Assembly (NCBI RefSeq): GCF_000193495.2
Contig: NZ_AP023410.1
Coordinates: 496,001-560,000, forward strand
DNA length: 64,000 nt
Origin: Acetobacter aceti NBRC 14818
GTDB taxonomy: Bacteria; Pseudomonadota; Alphaproteobacteria; Acetobacterales; Acetobacteraceae
Direction of reading: 5' to 3'
Positions within the stretch are counted from its first letter, which is position 1. Every line of letters begins with the position of its first letter. The notes beneath the pieces are model-generated. The model saw only the letters and a program-made list of their open reading frames with translations. It had not been told where the DNA came from and ran no database searches. This document shows, in pieces, positions 1-7,034 of this stretch. Position numbers and translations under genes: made by a program.

Positions 1-107
1 TGTGCCAAGAGGAAAGCACAGGATGGAACGGTATATTCATCACAGTGACGGCAGATCAGGGCCAGTAAAGCGATGCCAGCAACCTCACATCAGCAGGTCG
101 GTTCATC

Positions 108-908
108 ATGACGCTTCTTACAGGGCGTTTTGGCAGGGCGATCAGAGCCACGGGCCGCTTTGCATTGGATCTCGTGCTGCCTCCTACCTGCTCATCCTGT
201 GGCGAGGAAGTGGATCAGCCGCATTCACTCTGTCCGGCCTGCTTCGTCAGGATGCACCCGATCGGCGAGCCTCGCTGCGATCAGTGCGGGGTCCCGCTTC
301 CCGCTTCTACCCATCTTGGACGGGATGCGCGTTGCGTCTCCTGTGAACTTCATCCTCCACCCTGGTCGAAAGCCCGGGCGGCCTATGTGTATGACGAGGG
401 ATCACGCGACCTGATCCTGTCGCTGAAATATGCTGACCGCACCCAGAACGCCATCATTCTGGCGCGGCAGATGAACCGGGCCGGGCGAGATATTCTGGAG
501 CGGGCGGACTGGCTGATCCCGGTTCCCGTTCACTGGCGCCGATTGCTTGAGCGGAAATACAATCAGGCAGCACTACTGGCCCGTGCGGTGAGCCGACTGT
601 CATCCGTCCCCGTGTTCGTGGATGCTCTCCAGCGGCCTAGGGCCACCAGCCGTCTCGCCAGTTTTTCCGCCGAGGAGCGGGCGAAGGAAATGCAGGATGC
701 TATCCGGATCAGACCACGAAACGCCGAGACGATCAGAGGGAAGCGCGTCGTGCTGGTGGATGACATTCTGACAACAGGCTCGACCGCGGCGGCCTGCACA
801 CAGGCTCTTCTTTCTGCCGGAGTGGAAACTGTCTGTCTGCTGGCGGCGGCGCGGACCACGCCGGATACGCACGACGATATAAGTCGGCCAGACCTCTCGG
901 AGGATTAG
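108..908 (+). CDS. ComF family phosphoribosyltransferase-like protein
   Basis: A 266-residue protein with an N-terminal cysteine cluster (CSSCGEE, CPAC, CDQCG, CVSC), the zinc-binding part of ComF proteins, followed by a PRTase fold. The PRPP-binding loop VVLVDDILTTGST lies near residue 210. In naturally competent bacteria ComF supports uptake or processing of transforming DNA; in most proteobacteria its substrate is unknown. It is followed by a glutaredoxin gene and a DUF1178 gene, an order common in alphaproteobacteria. The first 107 bases of the window hold no gene I can support. Confidence 0.88.
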   Translation: MTLLTGRFGRAIRATGRFALDLVLPPTCSSCGEEVDQPHSLCPACFVRMHPIGEPRCDQCGVPLPASTHLGRDARCVSCELHPPPWSKARAAYVYDEGSRDLILSLKYADRTQNAIILARQMNRAGRDILERADWLIPVPVHWRRLLERKYNQAALLARAVSRLSSVPVFVDALQRPRATSRLASFSAEERAKEMQDAIRIRPRNAETIRGKRVVLVDDILTTGSTAAACTQALLSAGVETVCLLAAARTTPDTHDDISRPDLSED

Positions 909-1049
909 CGGACACAGACAGCTTCTCTAATGCCTCGTCAGAATGCTTTTCTGTATCGGCTTTCATATGACAGCGGGCAATGACACGCTATGATAGGGCA
1001 TATCGAAGCAGTGTCGGGCATGAGCCCGCCTCACAGTGACGGAATGCGA

Positions 1050-1310
1050 ATGCCAAAGATCGAGATCTACACCCAGCCTGGCTGCCCCTACTGCATTCGG
1101 GCCGTAGCGCTTCTTGAAAAGAAGAAGGTGCCTTTCACAGAGATAAATGCGCCGCATGGCACGCAGGAGCGTGTGGATTCACGGGAGCGCTCTGGCGGCA
1201 AGACCACGGTTCCGCAGATTTTTGTGGATGGAAAAGGCATTGGCGGCTGTGACGATCTGTTCGCTCTTGAACGGAGCGGAAGACTGGACGCCCTGTTACA
1301 GGCCGCCTGA
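1050..1310 (+). CDS. grxC: Glutaredoxin 3 (GrxC)
   Basis: A monothiol/dithiol oxidoreductase of the thioredoxin fold. The dithiol active site CPYC lies close to the N-terminus after IEIYTQPG, and TTVPQIF (cis-proline) and GGCDD (glutathione-binding) follow in the expected places. From this ATG the protein has 86 residues, the normal GrxC size. An in-frame ATG at 1020 and an earlier start at 990 would add residues not seen in the family. It reduces glutathione-mixed disulfides in the cytoplasm. The DUF1178 gene starts 8 bases after the stop, so the two are probably co-transcribed. Confidence 0.9.
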   Translation: MPKIEIYTQPGCPYCIRAVALLEKKKVPFTEINAPHGTQERVDSRERSGGKTTVPQIFVDGKGIGGCDDLFALERSGRLDALLQAA

Positions 1311-1318
1311 AACAGCCC

Positions 1319-1789
1319 ATGATCCACTATCAACTCCGCTGCGTCTCCGATCATGAATTCGAAGGATGGTTCAGGGATTCTTCCGCCTTCGAGGATCAGG
1401 CTGCGCACGGACTTCTTTCCTGTCCTTTTTGTGGAACGGCAAAAGTCGACAGGGCGCTGATGGCGCCTGCAGTGCGTTCATCGCGGCAAAAAAAGAATGA
1501 ACAACAGGAGCAGCCTGTCGCCGCTGCCGAAGTGCCTGCAACATCTGTTGCCGGGCAGGCTGGTATTCCCGATGCCCTACTGTCGGCACTTCAGAAAATG
1601 CGGCAGGAAGTGGAAAGCAAATGCGAGAATGTCGGCGACCGGTTTGCCGAGGAAGCCCTTCGCATCCATCATGGCGAGGCCGAAGAACGCGGTATTTATG
1701 GGTCCATGACCTCTGAAGACCATGAACGACTTGAGGATGAAGGCGTTTCAGTTCAAAGGCTTCCCTGGGTACAGCCTGCCGAGGGATAA
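1319..1789 (+). CDS. DUF1178 family protein
   Basis: 156 residues. The N-terminus MIHYQLRCVSDHEFEGWF, followed by a CPFCG knuckle, is the hallmark of DUF1178, a short conserved alphaproteobacterial family with a zinc-ribbon-like start and no established function. The C-terminal half (FAEEALRIHHGEAEERGIYG) is also conserved in the family. It sits directly behind grxC, a frequent pairing. Nothing in the sequence gives a biochemical role. Confidence 0.85.
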   Translation: MIHYQLRCVSDHEFEGWFRDSSAFEDQAAHGLLSCPFCGTAKVDRALMAPAVRSSRQKKNEQQEQPVAAAEVPATSVAGQAGIPDALLSALQKMRQEVESKCENVGDRFAEEALRIHHGEAEERGIYGSMTSEDHERLEDEGVSVQRLPWVQPAEG

Positions 1790-1842
1790 CCGTTCCGTTC
1801 ACTGGAACCGGTTGCCACCGGGTAACCGGAAGGATGAAATAC

Positions 1843-2394
1843 GTGACTGCTGATTTGCCGCCAGAAACTCCCGGTCGTTCATTATCCGCCATCACGGTTG
1901 GAAAAGCGGCTGTCCGGCTGATTCTCGCTGCTTTTGTAGGATTTGCCGCCCCTGCTGTAACGGCTTCCGTCCACGCGGCTGAACCATCAAGTGCCGCCAT
2001 TCCGCAGGATGCCTCCATCATGGGGATGTGGCTGAGCGAAAAGCATGACGGCATCTTCCGGATTGCACCGTGTGGCGATTCTGTCTGCGGCACGCTGATC
2101 GGCTTGTCTTACGGCCCGAAAGAGCCCATGCCACGCGCCAAGGATGGCCGCGCAGAATGTAATCTGGTCATGCTCACAGGATTCCGTCCGATGGAGGATG
2201 ATCCCGGACGCTGGGAAGGCAAGATCCTCGATCCGGACGCAGGCAATCTGTATCACGCACAAATCTGGTCACCGAAGCCGGATATTCTGAAGCTGCGTGG
2301 TTATATTCTGGTGCCGGTCTTCGGCGAAACCCAGACATGGAGCCGCTACCACGGCACGATCGGCCCCGAGTGTCGCATGCCAGCCAATCCTTGA
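1843..2394 (+). CDS. DUF2147 domain protein, exported
   Basis: A secreted protein of about 183 residues. A hydrophobic signal segment (LILAAFVGFAAPAVTAS) ends in an Ala-rich cleavage region (VHAAEPSS). The mature part has the DUF2147 pattern: GMWLSEKHDGIFRIAPC, CGTLIGL, and a GRWEGKILDPDAGNLYHAQI core. I prefer the GTG at 1843 because the purine-rich GGAAGG sits about 3-9 bases before it; an ATG at 1834 directly abuts that sequence. Function is unknown; family members are periplasmic and often hydrophobic-ligand-like. Confidence 0.82.
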   Translation: MTADLPPETPGRSLSAITVGKAAVRLILAAFVGFAAPAVTASVHAAEPSSAAIPQDASIMGMWLSEKHDGIFRIAPCGDSVCGTLIGLSYGPKEPMPRAKDGRAECNLVMLTGFRPMEDDPGRWEGKILDPDAGNLYHAQIWSPKPDILKLRGYILVPVFGETQTWSRYHGTIGPECRMPANP

Positions 2395-2504
2395 GGATTT
2401 GAAAGAAGGTCTCGTGCGGGGTGGACGTCACCCCGTCACGTGACTAAGGCATGGGCCACAAGAACGATCATTTCTGAAAAGCGGGAGCAGGTTCTGACGA
2501 CGCG

Positions 2505-2990
2505 ATGAGGTTTTCGGGTTCTCCCGCGACACGATCGTCTGCCGGTCGCTGGTTTATCGTCGCTCTCACCCTCATTGGTCTGCTGGGGCAGCTTGCCCTG
2601 CAGGGCCTCGCCTCGCCGGGCGAAACACCCCGGACCGCCATTCTCCGCCTGACCGGGATCGATATCAGCCCCAGGGCTGTCGTTTCAGGTCATCTGCCCG
2701 GCCATGAAATGAGCGGCATGCACATGGGACACGGCTCTTCAGCCGATGGTCATCATGTCATGCCCATGCCGGATCATCATGGACATTCCGGAGAAGAGCA
2801 TCACCACGACAGCGACTGTCCTCTCTGTCCGCTGTTACTGTTTTTCGGCATTCTCCTGAATGCGACGGTCTTTCTTCCGGCCGTCAGCGAGGTCTGGCTA
2901 TCCATGCGACGGTTCTTCGCGCAACCACGGGCACCACCCGCTTTCACCCTGCTGTTGCCACCGGCGACAGGGCCTCCACTCGCCATCTGA
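2505..2990 (+). CDS. DUF2946-like His/Met-rich membrane protein, copper-associated
   Basis: 161 residues. It has a first membrane segment (WFIVALTLIGLLGQLALQG), then a periplasmic stretch very rich in His and Met, including HEMSGMHMGHG and HHHDSDCPLCPLL, and a second hydrophobic helix (LLFFGILLNATVFLPAV). The CPLC motif after a His-rich loop is typical of DUF2946 proteins, which are often found next to TonB-dependent copper receptors, as here. Binding of copper by the Met/His loop is inferred from composition and context. The receptor gene begins 110 bases downstream. Confidence 0.78.
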   Translation: MRFSGSPATRSSAGRWFIVALTLIGLLGQLALQGLASPGETPRTAILRLTGIDISPRAVVSGHLPGHEMSGMHMGHGSSADGHHVMPMPDHHGHSGEEHHHDSDCPLCPLLLFFGILLNATVFLPAVSEVWLSMRRFFAQPRAPPAFTLLLPPATGPPLAI

Positions 2991-3099
2991 ACATCTTCCG
3001 CCATCGCACTTCATAGTTGACCGAATGGGCGCTTCAGCGTGCGCGTCTGTCGGTGACTTCTGCGATCGACTTCTGTTCAGATCACAGGATAGCCCTGTC

Positions 3100-5313
3100 A
3101 TGTTTACTCCCGGCCACAAGCACGCCCTGCTGTGCTCTGTCTTCACGCTTGGATTTATTGTTTCTGTTTCACCACTCTCCGTGTTCAGCGCCCGCGCTGC
3201 CACGTTTGATCTGACTCCGGCAAAGAGCCTTTCCCGCGTTTCACCCAAATCTTCTCAGACAAAGGTGTCAGCTGAGAAGGATGCCACCGGGCAGACCAAG
3301 ATTGTTGCTCATGCGGATGAGAACATCATCGTCAATGCAATCAGGCTGCGCGATCGTACCAATCCCGACACCACATCGCTTTTTCGCCACAGCCTTGGTT
3401 TCAGCTCCTATTCTGCGGGAGGCGTCTCCGCGCTCCCCGTGCTGAACGGCATGGCCGATGACCGTGTCGCCACGATTGTCGACGGCATGAGGATTGCCTC
3501 AGCCTGTCCGAACCACATGAATCCCGCACTCTCCTATGTCGACCCAGATTCAGTCGCGACGGCGCAGGCGATTGCTGGCATTACTCCTGTGAGCATCGGC
3601 GGTGACAGCACGGGTGGCAGTATCGTGGTGGAGCGGCGCGATCCTCTGTTTGCAGAACACGGAAAACTCCTCGTCACCGGGCATGTGCGGGGGGATTACC
3701 GCAGCAATGGCGGCGGCTCTGGTGCATCGGGCACCATAACCGTGGCCAATGACACATGGAGCCTGCGCTATACCGGGTCCTACGCCCACGCGAGCAACTA
3801 TCGGACGGGCGGAAGCAACAGCAGGCAGGTCCGATCCACCAGCTATCTGAGCTTCAATCACGCCGTTACTGCCGGTTTTCACAAGGACAATCACCTCGCG
3901 TCCGTCACCTTCGGTCAGCAGGATATTCCCTACGAGGGCTTTCCCAACCAGTACATGGACATGACCAACAACCGGTCCACCTATGTGAACGGCAAATACA
4001 AGGGCGATTTCGACTGGGGCAATCTGGAAGCGCGGGCCTACTGGCAGCGGGTCGATCATGTGATGAACATGATGAACGACAAAGGCGGCCATACCGCCAC
4101 TACCGGCATGCCGATGAATACGGACTCCCGTTCAGTCGGCTACAGCCTCAAGGCGACCATTCTTCTTGCGCCGAAGCATACGCTCACTCTTGGCAGCGAG
4201 TTCGAGCATAACGGCCTGAACGACTGGTGGCCGCCTCTGACCGGCAGCATGATGATGGGGCCGAACACGTTCCATAACATAAACAACGGTCACCGCGATC
4301 GGCTGGGACATTACGCGGAATGGAACGCCCAATGGCTGCCCCGCCTGTCCACTTTGCTCGGCTTTCGCAGTGATCTCATCATGATGAATACAGGGCAGAT
4401 AGCACCCTATTCATGGACCGGCATGATGTCGATGGCCGACGCCATGGCCGCTCAAAAGTTCAACGCGTCGTCACGGGGACGCACCGACACGAACTTCGAT
4501 GTGACAGCGCTCGTTCGCTGGCATCCGCTGGATAGTCTGTCGATTGAAGGCGGATATGCCCGTAAGACGCGGTCTCCCAACCTTTATGAGCGCTATTCCT
4601 GGGCACAAGGGGGAATGGCTACCAGCATGATCGGCTGGTTCGGTGATGGAAACGGCTATGTCGGTAATCTCAACCTGTCCCCGGAAGTCGCCAATACGGC
4701 CAGCTTCACCGTCACATGGCATGATCCGACCGACGATGGCTGGGAAGTGAAAGTTCAGCCGTATTACACCTACACCCACAACTATATAAATGTTGTGCGG
4801 ATCGGTTCTCTTTCGAACGGCCTGTCGCAGCTTCAGTTCGTGAATCACAATGCCCAGAGCTACGGCATCAATTCCTCGGCCAGAGCGCGGCTGTGGAAAA
4901 CAGAAGCGTATGGAACAGGTGAAATCCGCGCCAATCTGAACTGGGTGCGCGGTCAGGATCTACAGAATCACTCTGGCCTGTATCACCAGATGCCAACCAA
5001 CGGCACTGTAGGGCTCTACGAAACCTACCAGAACTGGACGGGACGGATTGAAACCACTCTGGTCAAGAGCAAAAGCACCGTTGACTGGGTCAGAAACGAG
5101 CCCCGCACTCCGGGATATGTGCTGCTTGGACTTGGCGGCAGCTATCGCTGGCGGAATTTCCTGCTGGATGCCAGCATCGAGAATATCTGTAACCAGAAAT
5201 ACTATCTGCCGCTGGGAGGCATGTCGCTGGGAGACTACAAGGCGACCGGTATCATGAGCCCGCTTCAGGGCATGGGACGGTCTTTCAATGTCAGTCTGAC
5301 GGCCTCTTTCTGA
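3100..5313 (+). CDS. TonB-dependent copper receptor (OprC/NosA type)
   Basis: Outer-membrane beta-barrel receptor of 737 residues from this ATG, which is preceded by AGGA; the reading frame extends upstream, but the signal peptide (HALLCSVFTLGFIVSVSPLSVFSARAA) starts here. The plug region contains DRVATIVDGMRIASACPNHM. The Cys136-Met140 pair in that CPNHM motif matches the position of the copper-binding Cys/Met pair of Pseudomonas OprC. Several loops are Met/His-rich (around 4060-4110, 4240-4290 and 4380-4450). The C-terminus ends in aromatic-rich barrel strands (SFNVSLTASF). It probably imports copper together with the preceding His/Met-rich protein. Confidence 0.9.
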   Translation: MFTPGHKHALLCSVFTLGFIVSVSPLSVFSARAATFDLTPAKSLSRVSPKSSQTKVSAEKDATGQTKIVAHADENIIVNAIRLRDRTNPDTTSLFRHSLGFSSYSAGGVSALPVLNGMADDRVATIVDGMRIASACPNHMNPALSYVDPDSVATAQAIAGITPVSIGGDSTGGSIVVERRDPLFAEHGKLLVTGHVRGDYRSNGGGSGASGTITVANDTWSLRYTGSYAHASNYRTGGSNSRQVRSTSYLSFNHAVTAGFHKDNHLASVTFGQQDIPYEGFPNQYMDMTNNRSTYVNGKYKGDFDWGNLEARAYWQRVDHVMNMMNDKGGHTATTGMPMNTDSRSVGYSLKATILLAPKHTLTLGSEFEHNGLNDWWPPLTGSMMMGPNTFHNINNGHRDRLGHYAEWNAQWLPRLSTLLGFRSDLIMMNTGQIAPYSWTGMMSMADAMAAQKFNASSRGRTDTNFDVTALVRWHPLDSLSIEGGYARKTRSPNLYERYSWAQGGMATSMIGWFGDGNGYVGNLNLSPEVANTASFTVTWHDPTDDGWEVKVQPYYTYTHNYINVVRIGSLSNGLSQLQFVNHNAQSYGINSSARARLWKTEAYGTGEIRANLNWVRGQDLQNHSGLYHQMPTNGTVGLYETYQNWTGRIETTLVKSKSTVDWVRNEPRTPGYVLLGLGGSYRWRNFLLDASIENICNQKYYLPLGGMSLGDYKATGIMSPLQGMGRSFNVSLTASF

Positions 5314-5324
5314 GCTCACCAACG

Positions 5325-5364
5325 AGGCAGAAGTTAGTCGAGATTATCTCGGCTTTTTCTGCCT
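5325..5364 (+). terminator. Stem-loop after the copper receptor
   Basis: AGGCAGAA (5325-5332) pairs with TTCTGCCT (5357-5364), and the loop contains a second small helix. It lies 12 bases after the receptor stop codon. There is no uridine tract after it, so termination is plausible rather than certain. Confidence 0.4.
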
Positions 5365-5537
5365 TGGTAACTGGCGTTGGATTGTGGACGATGTCGTTGG
5401 TGATGCCGCGAAATGTAAGCTCAATCTTTTAGAGACGTTGTCAATTGAGATTGAACCTGGGGGATAAGGATTTTTCAGTTAATGGCAATAAACCTGCCTC
5501 CATTTTCAGCAAAAATGAAATGAAAACATAATGATCT

Positions 5538-5885
5538 CTAGAGAGAATATCCAAACCAGCGCAGCACTCCCATCGTCGCCATATAAAGCCCGAACGTGAG
5601 ACAGCATCCACCCAGAAGCGCGGGATAAAAGGCCATCCCGTGTTTCATCGCCCAAGGAATGAGCAGAAACATCGGCAGGGAAGGCAGCACATACCAGAAT
5701 GTCGCAAAGACATGCGCCTGCATCCGCTCTGCATCATGGGTTTCCTGCCACAGCCAGAGCATGCCGAAAATCGAGACAAGCGGCAGCGAGGCGATAAGAG
5801 CACCTGCTGCCGGATAGCGTTTGGCGACTGATGAGGCGAGAGCGATCATCAGTCCGGACAGCATGACTTTCAGAAGAAAAAACAT
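5538..5885 (-). CDS. DUF3147 family membrane protein
   Basis: 115 residues with four predicted membrane helices: LLKVMLSGLMIALASSVA, ALIASLPLVSIFGMLWLW, WYVLPSLPMFLLIPWAM, and a C-terminal FYPALLGGCCLTFGLYMA. Length, spacing and the AALIASLPL-type helix match DUF3147 inner-membrane proteins of unknown function. It is convergent with the copper receptor and stands alone, so context gives no clue. Confidence 0.8.
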   Translation of the reverse strand: MFFLLKVMLSGLMIALASSVAKRYPAAGALIASLPLVSIFGMLWLWQETHDAERMQAHVFATFWYVLPSLPMFLLIPWAMKHGMAFYPALLGGCCLTFGLYMATMGVLRWFGYSL

Positions 5886-6033
5886 CGACGCCCCGACTCA
5901 TTTCTTTTTGCGTTAGCCTGTTTTCGGCAGTCTGCCCACCTCGGGACATGTCGAGAAAAATTACATTCACCTGCGCCATATCAATGCGCCCTAAATCGAC
6001 ATCAACCAGACTCCTTGGGCAAGGGAGACAGAA

Positions 6034-7017
6034 ATGTTCGCGATGCAGCTCAGCAAACCCCATACCCCGCTTGAATGGGTCGAGCTTCCAGACCCTCATC
6101 CGGGGCCGGGCCAAATCCGTGTAAAGGTTGGTGCCTGTGGGGTATGTCGCACTGACCTGCATGTGGTGGATGGTGATCTGACCCATCCGGCCTTACCGAT
6201 CATTCCGGGGCATGAAATCGTCGGCAGGATCGACGAACTGGGAGACGGCGTCACGGATCTGAGCATCGGTCAGCGTGTCGGCATCCCTTGGCTGGGACAC
6301 ACCTGCGGCCATTGTCTCTACTGCGATGAGGGCAAGGAAAATCTCTGCGATCACCCGCTGTTCACCGGCTACACGCGCAATGGTGGTTACGCGACGATGA
6401 CGGTAGCAGATGCCCGCTACGCCTTCCCGCTGGGAGAAGAGGGAGACGACGTCTCTCTCGCGCCACTGCTCTGCGCTGGGCTGATCGGCTGGCGGTCCCT
6501 TTCTCACGCAGGTAATGGCAAGAAAATCGGACTGTACGGATTTGGCGCAGCCGCGCACATCATCGCTCAGGTTCTGCGCTGGCAGGGCAGGGAAGTTTAC
6601 GCTTTCACCACGCCCGGTGACACGGAAAAGCAGGCATTTGCACGGTCTCTTGGAGCTGTATGGGCAGGTGGTTCGGACGAAATGCCGCCGGATCTTCTTG
6701 ATGGAGCAATTATCTTTGCCGCTGTCGGCCCTCTGGTGCCTGCGGCTCTCAAGGCCATACGCAAAGGATGCCGCGTGGTCTGCGCCGGGATTCACATGAG
6801 TGAAATTCCGGCGTTTTCCTACGATATCCTGTGGGAAGAGCGTGAGATTGTCTCAATTGCCAATCTGACACGGCAGGATGGACTCGATTTTCTGTCTCTT
6901 GCCCCAAAGATTGGCATCAAAACAAAGACTACGACCTATCCGCTCAACAAGGCGAATGAAGCTCTGGATGATCTGCGACATGGCCGCTTTGATGGGGCAG
7001 CCGTGCTGGTTCCTTAA
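6034..7017 (+). CDS. Zinc-dependent alcohol dehydrogenase family protein
   Basis: 327-residue medium-chain dehydrogenase/reductase. The catalytic zinc ligands are visible (ACGVCRTDLHV, GHEIVG, and LLCAG later), as is the four-Cys structural zinc loop (CGHCLYCDEGKENLC). The nucleotide-binding turn is GLYGFGAAAH. The protein is slightly shorter than classical ADHs and resembles the COG1064-type subfamily. It should oxidise an alcohol or reduce an aldehyde with NAD(P); the substrate cannot be read from sequence. AGGGAGA precedes the start. It converges on the phytochrome-like kinase gene with 17 bases between them. Confidence 0.87.
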   Translation: MFAMQLSKPHTPLEWVELPDPHPGPGQIRVKVGACGVCRTDLHVVDGDLTHPALPIIPGHEIVGRIDELGDGVTDLSIGQRVGIPWLGHTCGHCLYCDEGKENLCDHPLFTGYTRNGGYATMTVADARYAFPLGEEGDDVSLAPLLCAGLIGWRSLSHAGNGKKIGLYGFGAAAHIIAQVLRWQGREVYAFTTPGDTEKQAFARSLGAVWAGGSDEMPPDLLDGAIIFAAVGPLVPAALKAIRKGCRVVCAGIHMSEIPAFSYDILWEEREIVSIANLTRQDGLDFLSLAPKIGIKTKTTTYPLNKANEALDDLRHGRFDGAAVLVP

Positions 7018-7034
7018 ATCCATGCATCGAGAAA

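Noticed and set aside
2860..3099. Longer N-terminus of the copper receptor (80 extra residues)
   Set aside because: The extra part is Ser/Cys/His-rich without a signal peptide and overlaps the preceding gene. The true signal peptide begins at 3100.
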